Shown: one piece after another, positions 51,807 through 59,857 of the stretch
Position numbering within the stretch: the stretch's first letter is position 1
How the letters are laid out: each line of letters begins with the position of its first letter
Assembly: GCF_016756615.1 (NCBI RefSeq)
Contig: NZ_AP023262.1
Coordinates: 1,548,501-1,612,500 of the forward strand
DNA from: Mesorhizobium sp. L-8-3
GTDB lineage: Bacteria > Pseudomonadota > Alphaproteobacteria > Rhizobiales > Rhizobiaceae
DNA length: 64,000 bases
Direction: 5' to 3'
Notes under the pieces: generated by a model
The model's input: the letters and a program-made list of their open reading frames with translations, nothing else
The model's database searches: none
Told to the model about the DNA's origin: nothing
Program-made: the position numbers and the translations under genes

Positions 51807-52610
51807 TCAGGTGAGTGTCAGGCCGCCGTCGATGACGAGCGTCTGGCCAGTCACGTAGCTTGCGCCATCCGAGGCCAGGAAGGCCACCGCGGCGGCGAGC
51901 TCGCTCGGATCGCCCAGCCGCTTCATCGGAATGTCGGTGCGCATCTGCTCCACGATGTCGTCCGGCACGGTCAACGTCAGACCCGAGCGCATCTGGCCCG
52001 GCGCGATGGCGTTAACGCGTATGCCGCGGTGCGCCCATTGCGCGGCGAGGTCCCGCGTCAGGTGGATGAGCGCCGCCTTTGTCGTCGTGTAGGGCACGAT
52101 CTGGGCCCGCTCGGGCGTGAATGATGTCAGTCCCCCGGTCGAGGCGACAAAGATGATCGCGCCCTTGCCCTGCTGGATCATCAGCCTGGCTGCCTCGCGG
52201 GCCGCGATGAAGGCGCCGGTCAGGTTCACGTCGACGATTTTGTTCCAGCCGGAGAGCGGAATCGTCTCGGGTGCGCCGGACCATGAGGCGCCGGCATTGT
52301 TGACCAGGATGTCCAGCCGTCCGAAGCGCTCCTGCACCGCCGCGACCGCGGCCTTGACCTGCGCTTCGTCGGAGATGTCGCAGGCGAGCGCGACGGTCTC
52401 GACTCCGAACGTCGCCGCGATGTCGTCCGCCAGAGCCTGGCACTGGTTCAGTTTGCGGGCCGCCAGGACGATGCTGGCACCCTGGTCCGCAAGCGCCGCC
52501 GCCATCGCGCGGGCAAGTTCTCCGTGTCCGCCAAGGATGAGCGCCGTGCGCCCCTTCAGCGAGGCAAGGCCCGCCAAGAAGCCGGGCCTGAATTCGTCAC
52601 CGTCCGCCAT
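51807..52610 (-). CDS. Short-chain dehydrogenase/reductase
   Basis: A 267-residue SDR. The cofactor motif reads ALILGGHGELARAMAAALAD, with GGxxELA in place of TGxxxGxG, a modest variation. ILVNNAGASWSG and the catalytic PYTTTKAALIHLTRDLA are standard. The end AVAFLASDGASYVTGQTLVI, DGGLTLT is typical. A rho-independent terminator lies just upstream (52624-52656), so it probably has its own promoter or is read at a low level from the upstream crotonase. The crotonase gene downstream is 42 bp away. Confidence 0.88.
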   Translation of the reverse strand: MADGDEFRPGFLAGLASLKGRTALILGGHGELARAMAAALADQGASIVLAARKLNQCQALADDIAATFGVETVALACDISDEAQVKAAVAAVQERFGRLDILVNNAGASWSGAPETIPLSGWNKIVDVNLTGAFIAAREAARLMIQQGKGAIIFVASTGGLTSFTPERAQIVPYTTTKAALIHLTRDLAAQWAHRGIRVNAIAPGQMRSGLTLTVPDDIVEQMRTDIPMKRLGDPSELAAAVAFLASDGASYVTGQTLVIDGGLTLT

Positions 52611-52623
52611 TGCCGTTCCTCGA

Positions 52624-52656
52624 AAAAGCGGCCCCGCGCAGATATGGCGCGGGGCC
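52624..52656 (-). terminator. Rho-independent terminator of the crotonase gene
   Basis: On the minus strand GGCCCCGCGC-CATATCT-GCGCGGGGCC, a perfect 10-bp stem, is followed by GCTTTTT. It lies 17 bp after the stop of the crotonase gene at 52673. This is the clearest intrinsic terminator in the window. Confidence 0.88.
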
Positions 52657-52672
52657 TACGGGAGGAAGGGTT

Positions 52673-53473
52673 CTACCTGCCGATCCACGTCGGCTGACGC
52701 TTCTCCAGGAACGCGCTCACGCCTTCCTTGGCGTCCGCCGACTGGTGGACGACGTTGCAGGTCATGGTCTCGAGCGTAATCAGCGATTCCGTATCGGCGT
52801 CGAGGCCGCGGTTGATCGCTTCCTTGGTCATCCACATGCAGAACGGGCTCTTGTCGATCAGCGGTTCGCAGAACTTCTCGATCAGCGCGTCGAATTGATC
52901 CGGCTCCGAAACATCGTTGACCAGGCCCCATTCGATCGCCTCGGTTCCGCTGAGCAGCTTGCCGGTCAGCATCAGCTCCTTGGACTTGCGCAGACCGATA
53001 TAGCGCGGCAGGCGATAGATCGGGCCGGCGCCGCCGAACAGCGCACGGCGAATATGGAAATCGCCGATGCGCGCCGTGGTGGTGGCAAGTGCGAAATCGC
53101 ACGAGATCATAAGCTCGAATCCGCCGGCGACGGCGTAGCCCTCGACCGCGGCGATGGTCGGCTTCTTCATGTTGAAGAAGTGATTGTAAGTGCGGGCCGA
53201 CTGCTGCGCGAGATCGAGCGAGTCGACGGTGGTGTGCAGGGCGGGGCCGACCAGCTGGCCCAGGTCGGCACCAGCGCAAAAGGTGTTGCCGCGTCCGCGG
53301 AAGACGACGACCCTGACGCTCTTGTCCGCTTCGGCCCGGCGGCCGAACTCGCCAAGCAGGTCGAGCACGCGGGGGCTCACGCAATTCTTCACATGCGGGC
53401 GGTTGATCCAGATCGTGGCGACAGGACCTTTCACCTCATACTGGACGACATCCTCGGTAACAATCTGGTTCAT
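52673..53473 (-). CDS. Enoyl-CoA hydratase/isomerase family protein
   Basis: A 266-residue crotonase. GRGNTFCAGADLGQLVGPAL and VEGYAVAGGFELMISCDFAL are the two oxyanion segments. FHIRRALFGGAGPIYRLPRY marks the active-site loop. In it a Gly stands where classical hydratases have the first catalytic Glu, so simple enoyl hydration may not be its reaction. A TetR-type palindrome lies about 65 bp upstream (53539-53554), and a terminator follows its stop. It is therefore probably a single-gene unit in the TetR regulon. Confidence 0.88.
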   Translation of the reverse strand: MNQIVTEDVVQYEVKGPVATIWINRPHVKNCVSPRVLDLLGEFGRRAEADKSVRVVVFRGRGNTFCAGADLGQLVGPALHTTVDSLDLAQQSARTYNHFFNMKKPTIAAVEGYAVAGGFELMISCDFALATTTARIGDFHIRRALFGGAGPIYRLPRYIGLRKSKELMLTGKLLSGTEAIEWGLVNDVSEPDQFDALIEKFCEPLIDKSPFCMWMTKEAINRGLDADTESLITLETMTCNVVHQSADAKEGVSAFLEKRQPTWIGR

Positions 53474-53538
53474 TTTCCTCTCCTGTGCGTTCCTTGGCGC
53501 CTGCTTCGAGGGTCCGAATTAGGCGGAGTTATATGATC

Positions 53539-53554
53539 GACTGACTAGTCGGTC
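53539..53554. promoter_or_regulatory. Candidate TetR operator 4
   Basis: GACTGACTAGTCGGTC, a palindrome of GACYGACT arms. It lies between the crotonase gene (minus) and the tetR gene (plus) and resembles the sites at 48626 and 56275. Confidence 0.6.
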
Positions 53555-53639
53555 TATGAATGCCGACAAAGAGACTCGTTGTCAAGTGCGCAGGACGGCA
53601 ATGATACGTACGGAGACACGCCCGGATTAATTCGACTTT

Positions 53640-53649
53640 CTGGACGGTT
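53640..53649 (+). promoter_or_regulatory. Candidate TetR operator half-site
   Basis: CTGGACGGTT matches the right half of the sites at 48626 and 56275. It is 45 bp upstream of the tetR GTG, suggesting autoregulation. The left arm (CGACTTT) is degenerate. Confidence 0.4.
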
Positions 53650-53693
53650 TATAATTTCCCTGTTATCTGTCGGGGTGAAAAGAAGGGAAGGCA

Positions 53694-54362
53694 GTGTCGG
53701 TGAACGATTCAAGCCAAGATCGGGACGGGACGATGATGACCGAAAAGCCGGCGCCGCGAAAACGTGGGCCCAAGGTCGACATCGAACTCACCCGCCAGAG
53801 GCGGAGCGACATCGTGCGCGAAGCAGCGCATCTTTTCGACCGGGTCGGCTATCACGGCGTCAACATGGAGATGATCGCGGAAGCGGCCGGCCTGAAGAAG
53901 CCGACACTCTACCACTATGTCACGGGCAAGGACGAGATCCTGTTCAACATGCAGGAGTCCATGATCGTGCGCATGCGCGAGAACATGGCCGAACGCGTGC
54001 GCGAGGGGCAGGACTGCCTGGCGATCCTGCGGGGCGTTTACGAGGACATATTCACCCAGATGCGGGACTCCCCGGGCACGGTGCGCTCGTTCTTCGAGCA
54101 TCAGCGCGAAATGAGCGAGGAACAGCAGGCCAAGATCCGCAAGGAAAGGCAGGACTATACCGCACTCGTGATGAAGGTCCTGTCCGATGGAATGGACGCC
54201 GGTGTGCTTGTTCGCGGTGATGTGCGGCTGACCGCCCTGTGCTTCTTCGGCATCTGCAACTGGGCTTACCAGTGGTATCGGCCGTCGCGGGACCCCGATC
54301 CGGAACTCGTGGCGAGGCAGTGCTTCGAGATCTTCGCGCGCGGCATCGCGGTGCAGCGCTAG
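53694..54362 (+). CDS. TetR-family regulator of the acyl-CoA locus
   Basis: A 222-residue TetR protein. The helix-turn-helix (about residues 35-80) has HLFDRVGYHGVNMEMIAEAA and GLKKPTLYHYVTGKDEIL. The helical ligand domain includes SPGTVRSFFEHQREMSEEQQ. Such regulators usually respond to acyl-CoA pathway intermediates. GTG 53694 follows GAAGGGAAGG; ATG 53733 is an alternative. Its TAG stop ends at 54362, where the TA is the target site of an IS630 element. Before that insertion the next SDR gene would have begun one base after this stop, so the two formed an operon. Confidence 0.9.
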   Translation: MSVNDSSQDRDGTMMTEKPAPRKRGPKVDIELTRQRRSDIVREAAHLFDRVGYHGVNMEMIAEAAGLKKPTLYHYVTGKDEILFNMQESMIVRMRENMAERVREGQDCLAILRGVYEDIFTQMRDSPGTVRSFFEHQREMSEEQQAKIRKERQDYTALVMKVLSDGMDAGVLVRGDVRLTALCFFGICNWAYQWYRPSRDPDPELVARQCFEIFARGIAVQR

Positions 54363-55528
54363 TGTTCAGGCGCTAACAAATGATTCCCTTCGGGCCGCAA
54401 ATCAGTCAGTGTGCGGCCATGAGGAACGACATCTGCATTTACGTGAGCCCGGCGGACCGGGCTCGGCTCGAGCGGCTTGTGGCGAATCGCAACACGTCGC
54501 GCAAGGCGGCCTGGCGGGCCGAGATCGTGCTGGCGACGGCGGACGGGCTCGGCACGATGGCGATCATGCGGCGCACGGGGAAGTCGAAGCCCGCCGTGTG
54601 GCGCTGGCAAGAGCGTTACATCGAGGCCGGCGTCGACGGGCTGTTGCGCGACAAGACGCGGCCGGCGCGCAAGAAGCCGCTCTCGGCGGAGGTGAAGCTC
54701 GCCGTGCTGACCAAGACGGCGCAGGAGCGGCCGCCGGGCGGCGGCACGCACTGGAGCGCGCGGACGATGGCCAGGACGGTCGGCATCAGCCACAGGAGCG
54801 TGCAGCGCATCTGGGCGGAGGCGGGCTTGAAGCCGCACCTGGTGACCACGTTCAAGCTGTCGAATGATCCGAAGTTCGCCGAAAAGGTGACCGACGTCGT
54901 CGGCCTCTATCTCAACCCGCCGGACAAGGCGCTGGTGTTCTGCGTGGACGAGAAGAGCCAGATCCAGGCGCTCGACCGCACCCAGCCCGGCCTGCCGATG
55001 AAGAAAGGCCGCGCCGGCACGATGACCCACGACTACAAGCGCCACGGCACGACCACGCTGTTCGCCGCGCTCGACGTGAAGACTGGCGCGGTGATCGGAG
55101 AATGCCAGCCCAAGCATCGGGCCAAGGAGTTCATCCGTTTCCTGAGAACCATCGACCGCAACACACCCAAGTCCTTGGACGTGCACCTGATCGTCGACAA
55201 CTACTCCACCCACAAGACCCAGGCGGTGAAGGACTGGCTCGCCAAGCATCCGCGCTTCAAGCTGCACTTCATCCCCACGTCGTCGTCCTGGCTCAACCAG
55301 GTGGAGCGCTTCTTCGCCGAGATCACGAGGAAGCGCATCCGGCGCGGCGTCTTCACGAGCGTCGCCCAGCTCGAGACCGCTATCTGCGACTATCTCGACG
55401 CGCACAACGCCGACCCGAAGCCCTTCGTGTGGACCAAGAGCGCCGATGTCATCCTCGCCAAAGTCCACCGCGCCCGCGCTGCTCTTGACGCCGCCAAGAG
55501 CAGGAACCAAGCGTTGGAGTCGGAACAC
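54362..55528 (+). mobile_element. IS630-family insertion sequence, apparently intact
   Basis: 1167 bp beginning GTGTTC and ending GAACAC. TA dinucleotides flank both ends (54360-54361 and 55529-55530), as expected for IS630 target duplication. It is inserted at the tetR stop codon. The TAG stop of tetR and that of the transposase are both built from the flanking TA plus the next base. Confidence 0.85.
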
Positions 55529-55531
55529 TAG
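54419..55531 (+). CDS. IS630-family transposase
   Basis: About 370 residues from MRNDICIYVSPADRARLERL. The N-terminal helix-turn-helix domain contains MRRTGKSKPAVWRWQERYIE. The DDE domain has VFCVDEKSQIQALDRTQPGL, LDVHLIVDNYSTHKTQAVKD and PTSSSWLNQVERFFAEITRK, with all three acidic positions present. There is no frameshift, so the element may be mobile. Its stop codon TAG lies at 55529-55531, partly outside the element. Confidence 0.95.
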   Translation: MRNDICIYVSPADRARLERLVANRNTSRKAAWRAEIVLATADGLGTMAIMRRTGKSKPAVWRWQERYIEAGVDGLLRDKTRPARKKPLSAEVKLAVLTKTAQERPPGGGTHWSARTMARTVGISHRSVQRIWAEAGLKPHLVTTFKLSNDPKFAEKVTDVVGLYLNPPDKALVFCVDEKSQIQALDRTQPGLPMKKGRAGTMTHDYKRHGTTTLFAALDVKTGAVIGECQPKHRAKEFIRFLRTIDRNTPKSLDVHLIVDNYSTHKTQAVKDWLAKHPRFKLHFIPTSSSWLNQVERFFAEITRKRIRRGVFTSVAQLETAICDYLDAHNADPKPFVWTKSADVILAKVHRARAALDAAKSRNQALESEH

Positions 55532-55532
55532 C

Positions 55533-56261
55533 ATGCTGCTCAAGGACAAGATCGTACTCGTGACAGGCGCCTCGGGCGCCCTGGGCAGCGCGATCGTGGC
55601 GGCGGTGCGGGAACAGGGTGGGACGCCGTTCGCCACCGATCTCAAACCGGACGGCTCGATCGACGCCGCGCACGACGTCACGTCCGAAGCCAGCTGGAGC
55701 GAGGTATGCGCTGAGATCGACAGGCGGCACGGCCGGCTCGACGGACTCGTCAACAATGCCGGCATCATTCATGTCGGCAATGTCGAGACGACGGACCTTG
55801 CCGCGTTCCGCAATGTGATGTCGGTCAATGTCGACGGCCTGTTTCTCGGCTGCAAGCTGGCCTGGCCGCTCCTGCGCAAGAGCACCGCCGCGTCGATCGT
55901 CAATGTCAGTTCGACGGGCGGGCTGGTCGGAAGTGCCGACCACATCGCCTACACGGCGTCGAAGGGTGCCGTCAGGATCCTGTCCAAATCGGTCGCCTTG
56001 CACGGAGCCCGCTTCGACCCGGTGATCCGGTGCAACTCGCTTCACCCCAGCCTGATGGCCGGCAACATGGCCGACACGATCGTTGCAGACATCAGAAACC
56101 CGGCCCTGACGGCGGAGAGCGTCGCGGCGGCCCGCAACCCCATGCGCCGGCTGGCGCTGACGTCAGAAGTGGCGGGCGCGGCGGTCTTCCTGCTGTCTTC
56201 ACTGTCCGGTTTCGTCACCGGCAGTGAGCTGGTCAGCGACGGCGGACTGACGGCCATCTGA
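55533..56261 (+). CDS. Short-chain dehydrogenase/reductase
   Basis: A 242-residue SDR. The cofactor motif is IVLVTGASGALGSAIVAAVR, then LVNNAGIIHVGNV, and the catalytic residues in AYTASKGAVRILSKSVALHG. The end VFLLSSLSGFVTGSELVSDG is standard. The ATG is two bases after the IS630 TA duplication, so its original ribosome-binding region, inside tetR, is now displaced. Expression may depend on the element. It would act on a hydroxyacyl or keto intermediate. Confidence 0.88.
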   Translation: MLLKDKIVLVTGASGALGSAIVAAVREQGGTPFATDLKPDGSIDAAHDVTSEASWSEVCAEIDRRHGRLDGLVNNAGIIHVGNVETTDLAAFRNVMSVNVDGLFLGCKLAWPLLRKSTAASIVNVSSTGGLVGSADHIAYTASKGAVRILSKSVALHGARFDPVIRCNSLHPSLMAGNMADTIVADIRNPALTAESVAAARNPMRRLALTSEVAGAAVFLLSSLSGFVTGSELVSDGGLTAI

Positions 56262-56274
56262 CATAAATTATAAA

Positions 56275-56292
56275 CAACCGACTAGACGGTTG
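56275..56292. promoter_or_regulatory. Candidate TetR operator 5
   Basis: CAACCGACTAGACGGTTG, with perfect 6-bp arms, differs from the site at 48626 by one base. It lies 62 bp upstream of the acyl-CoA dehydrogenase start and follows an AT-rich stretch (ATAAATTATAAA). Confidence 0.7.
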
Positions 56293-56353
56293 CCTTTTTA
56301 TTGCGTAGGAATCTCCCCGATCATTGGTTGCGATTACGGGGGAGGCCCAGTCG

Positions 56354-57571
56354 ATGTTCGAGTTCTCCGAACGGTCCCTAGACCTGCAAAGGCGCGTCAA
56401 GGCGTTTATGGAGGAGCACGTCTATCCGGCCGAGAGCGTCTACAAGGCGCAGCAGGCGGAACTCGCGGACCGCTGGGACAGTCCCGCCATCATGGACGAG
56501 CTCAAGCGGCGCGCGAAGGAAGAAGGGTTGTGGAACCTGTTCCTGCCGGAGAGCCATGACGGCGCCGGCCTGACCAACCTGGAATATGCGCCGCTGTGCG
56601 AGATCATGGGGCGTTCCTACATCGGCCCGGAGGTCTTCAACTGCTCGGCGCCTGACACCGGCAACATGGAAGTGCTGGAGCGCTACGGCACGGACGAGCA
56701 CAAGGAGCGGTGGCTCAAGCCGCTGCTGGACGGCGAGATTCGTTCCGCCTTCTCGATGACCGAGCCCGCCGTCGCGTCTTCCGACGCCACGAACATCAGC
56801 CTTTCCTGCGTTCGCGATGGCGATCACTACGTGCTCAACGGGCGCAAGTGGTGGACGTCCGGCGCCGGCGACAACCGCACCAAGATCCTCATCGTCATGT
56901 GCAAGTCCAACCCGGACGCCGCGCGCCACCAGCAGCATTCCGTGATCCTGGTGCCGAAGGACACTCCGGGCGTGCGCCTGATCCGCTCGCTGAAAGTGTT
57001 CGGATACGAGCACATTCCCTGCGGCCATTTCGAGATCGAGTACAAGGACGTGCGGGTGCCTGTCGGGAACATGCTGCTCGGCGAGGGACGGGGCTTCGAA
57101 ATCGCGCAGGGCCGTCTCGGCCCCGGCCGCATCCACCACTGCATGCGGATGATCGGCGTGGCCGAGCGGGGACTCGAATCAATGATCGCCCGCGCCCGCC
57201 AGCGTGTCGCCTTCGGCAAGCCGCTGGCGGACCAGGGAATGGTGCGCGAGGCGATCGGCCTGTCGCGCATCGAGATCGACCAGGTGCGTCTGCTCACGCT
57301 GCACGCGGCGAACATGATGGACAAGGTTGGCAACAAGGCCGCCCGCAGCGAGATCGCCCAGATCAAGGTCGCGGCGCCGAACATGGCCTTCCGCGTGCTC
57401 GACCGCGCGATACAGGTGCATGGCGCCGCCGGCGTCAGCGAGGATTTCGGTCTCGCCGACGCGTGGACGTTTGCCCGCGCGGTCCGGCTGACCGACGGTC
57501 CGGACGAGGTGCATCTCGCCGCGATCGCCAAAATGGAACTCGGGCGTGACCTTCCGGCAAAGCCGTGGTGA
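56354..57571 (+). CDS. Acyl-CoA dehydrogenase, ACAD10/11-like
   Basis: A 405-residue acyl-CoA dehydrogenase. [20 protein letters not shown] holds the flavin pattern and [20 protein letters not shown] the next strand. [20 protein letters not shown] and [20 protein letters not shown] are typical of the ACAD10/ACAD11 branch. The start ATG 56354 has GGGGGAGG nine bases upstream. An APH-fold kinase gene follows by 16 bp. In mammals both activities are in one protein, which handles 4-hydroxyacyl-CoA by phosphorylation and removal of phosphate. Two separate proteins here match the bacterial levulinate-type arrangement. Confidence 0.9.
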   Translation: MFEFSERSLDLQRRVKAFMEEHVYPAESVYKAQQAELADRWDSPAIMDELKRRAKEEGLWNLFLPESHDGAGLTNLEYAPLCEIMGRSYIGPEVFNCSAPDTGNMEVLERYGTDEHKERWLKPLLDGEIRSAFSMTEPAVASSDATNISLSCVRDGDHYVLNGRKWWTSGAGDNRTKILIVMCKSNPDAARHQQHSVILVPKDTPGVRLIRSLKVFGYEHIPCGHFEIEYKDVRVPVGNMLLGEGRGFEIAQGRLGPGRIHHCMRMIGVAERGLESMIARARQRVAFGKPLADQGMVREAIGLSRIEIDQVRLLTLHAANMMDKVGNKAARSEIAQIKVAAPNMAFRVLDRAIQVHGAAGVSEDFGLADAWTFARAVRLTDGPDEVHLAAIAKMELGRDLPAKPW

Positions 57572-57587
57572 ACGGGCGGCACGCAAG

Positions 57588-58649
57588 ATGAGCCTCGCCG
57601 ACGAAACGACTCCAATCCGCAGCGGCCATGAGTTCGAGGTCGCGCGTCTGCTCGACTACCTGGCGCCGCACATTCCCCAACAGCAGGGCGCAGCGAGCGT
57701 CACACAGTTTCGCGGCGGCCAGTCGAATCCGACCTTCCTGATCCAGTCGGATGACCGCGTCTGGGTGCTGCGCAAGAAGCCGCCGGGCGTGCTGCTGCCA
57801 TCGGCGCACCAGGTCGAGCGCGAGTACCAGGTGATGAAGGCGCTGGCCGGAACGGACGTTCCCGTGCCGCGCATGATCGTCCTGTGCGAGGACGCGTCCG
57901 TCATAGGCACACCCTTCTACGTGATGGAAGGCATCGAAGGCCGGGTGATCCGCGACCTGACGCTGCCCGGTCTGTCGCCGGGCCAACGCCGCGCCGTCTA
58001 CGACGTCCAGGCCGAGACCCTGGCCAGACTGCACACGGTCGACTGGCGGGCCGTCGGCCTCGAGGGCTTCGGCAAACCGACCGGTTACGTCTCCCGCCAG
58101 GTCGCGCGCTGGACCAAGCAGTACGAGGTGACGCGGACCCACGAGATCGCCTCGATGGACAAGGTGATGCCGTGGCTCGCCCGCAACATCCCCGAAGGCG
58201 ACGAGGCGGCGATCGCGCATGGCGACTTCCGGCTGGAGAACATGATCCTGCACCCAACCGAGCCCAAGGTGCTGGCGGTGCTCGACTGGGAACTGGCGAC
58301 GATCGGCCACCCGCTGCCCGACCTAGCCTACAATTGCCTGCCGTACCGCGTCGATCCGGATTTCCCCGGTATCGGCGGCCTGCGCGACCTGGACTATGTG
58401 GCGACGGGCATCCCGAGCGAAGCCGACTATGTCGCCACCTATTGTGCCGCGGCTGGGCGCAAGGGCATCGACCATTGGCACTACTATCTGGCCTTCTCGC
58501 TGTTTCGCACGGCGGCCATCCTGCAGGGCGTCTACAGCAGGGCGCTTCAGGGGACCGCCTCGAACGCCAATGCGCTCGAGGTCGGCAAGCTCGCCGCGCA
58601 GGCGGCGGACATGGCCTGGGAACAGACCCGTCTCGACGGGCGCAACTAA
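57588..58649 (+). CDS. APH-fold kinase, ACAD10/11 kinase-domain-like
   Basis: A 353-residue phosphotransferase. The ATP lobe has QSNPTFLIQSDDRVWVLRKK and PPGVLLPSAHQVEREYQVMK, a signature of the ACAD10/11 kinase group. The catalytic loop is AIAHGDFRLENMILHP (about residue 209) and the metal Asp lies in LAVLDWELATIGHPL. It probably phosphorylates the 4-hydroxyl of a hydroxyacyl-CoA so that the neighbouring dehydrogenase-like protein can eliminate it. That chemistry is established for LvaA and ACAD10/11; here it is inference. The start MSLADET is preferred to an upstream overlapping ATG. Confidence 0.88.
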   Translation: MSLADETTPIRSGHEFEVARLLDYLAPHIPQQQGAASVTQFRGGQSNPTFLIQSDDRVWVLRKKPPGVLLPSAHQVEREYQVMKALAGTDVPVPRMIVLCEDASVIGTPFYVMEGIEGRVIRDLTLPGLSPGQRRAVYDVQAETLARLHTVDWRAVGLEGFGKPTGYVSRQVARWTKQYEVTRTHEIASMDKVMPWLARNIPEGDEAAIAHGDFRLENMILHPTEPKVLAVLDWELATIGHPLPDLAYNCLPYRVDPDFPGIGGLRDLDYVATGIPSEADYVATYCAAAGRKGIDHWHYYLAFSLFRTAAILQGVYSRALQGTASNANALEVGKLAAQAADMAWEQTRLDGRN

Positions 58650-58661
58650 GGGACTTGAATC

Positions 58662-59843
58662 ATGCCAGCCGCCGTCATCGTATCCACCGCCCGCACTCCT
58701 ATCGGCCGCGCCTATCGCGGAGCCTTCAACGCTACCTCAGCGCCCTCGCTTGCGGCGCATGCGATCGGCCATGCAATCCAACGCGCGGGGATAGCGCCGG
58801 ACGAGGTGGAGGACGTCGTCCTCGGCTGTGCGCAGCAGCAGGGTACCAGCGGCTTCAACGTCGCCCGGCAGGCATTGATCCGGGCGGGATGGCCGGTCCA
58901 GGTGGCCGGTACGACCGTCGATCGCCAGTGCGGGTCGGGGCTGCAGGCGATCGCAAACGCCGCGCGTGCCATTGCGCTCGACGGCGTTCCCATCGCGGTC
59001 GCCGGCGGCGTGGAATCGATCAGCCTGGTGCAGAACGAGCACTACAATCTCTTCCGCTGGAATGATGAGGACATCCTGCGCGACAAGCCCGCGCTCTACA
59101 TGCAAATGATCGACACCGCCGAGACCGTCGCGGCGCGCTACGGGATCTCGCGCGAACGACAGGACGCCTACAGCCTCGCCAGCCAGAAGCGCACGGCCGA
59201 TGCGCAGGCGGCTGGCCGTTTCGACGCCGAGATTGTCCCGATGCAGGCGACGATGTCGGTCGCCGACAAGGCGACAGGAGCCGTGAGCCAGCGCGAGACC
59301 GTTCTGTCGAAGGATGAAGGCAACCGCCCTGACACCACGGCCGAGAGCCTTGCCGGGCTCAAGACGGTGCGCCAGGACGGCACCATCACGGCGGGCAATG
59401 CCAGCCAGCTGTCGGACGGCGCCAGCGCCTGCGTGCTGATGAGCGAGGCGGAGGCGGAGCGCCGCGGCGCCGAGCCGCTCGGCGTCTTCCGCGGTCTGGC
59501 GGTCGCCGGCTGCGAGCCGGACGAGATGGGCATCGGGCCGGTCTTCGCCGTACCGCGCCTGCTCGAACGGCATGGCCTGACGATCGATGACATCGGCATC
59601 TGGGAGCTGAACGAGGCGTTTGCGGTGCAGGTCCTCTACTGTCGCGACCGGCTCGGCATTCCCGACGAACTGCTCAATGTCGACGGCGGCGCGATCTCGA
59701 TCGGCCATCCGTACGGCATGAGCGGCGCCCGGATGGCGGGTCATGTGCTGATCGAAGGCAAGCGCCGCGGGGCGCGCTACGGCGTCGTCACCATGTGCAT
59801 CGGCGGCGGAATGGGGGCTGCCGGTCTGTTCGAGATATTGTAG
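58662..59843 (+). CDS. Thiolase (acetyl-CoA acetyltransferase family)
   Basis: A 393-residue thiolase that cleaves 3-ketoacyl-CoA with CoA. The nucleophilic Cys lies in [20 protein letters not shown] (residue 90), the His in [17 protein letters not shown], and the second Cys in [16 protein letters not shown]. The start [20 protein letters not shown] is typical. It follows the kinase gene by 12 bp in the same operon. It should provide the last beta-oxidation step of the pathway. Confidence 0.95.
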   Translation: MPAAVIVSTARTPIGRAYRGAFNATSAPSLAAHAIGHAIQRAGIAPDEVEDVVLGCAQQQGTSGFNVARQALIRAGWPVQVAGTTVDRQCGSGLQAIANAARAIALDGVPIAVAGGVESISLVQNEHYNLFRWNDEDILRDKPALYMQMIDTAETVAARYGISRERQDAYSLASQKRTADAQAAGRFDAEIVPMQATMSVADKATGAVSQRETVLSKDEGNRPDTTAESLAGLKTVRQDGTITAGNASQLSDGASACVLMSEAEAERRGAEPLGVFRGLAVAGCEPDEMGIGPVFAVPRLLERHGLTIDDIGIWELNEAFAVQVLYCRDRLGIPDELLNVDGGAISIGHPYGMSGARMAGHVLIEGKRRGARYGVVTMCIGGGMGAAGLFEIL

Positions 59844-59857
59844 CGAGAGGCGCAGCG

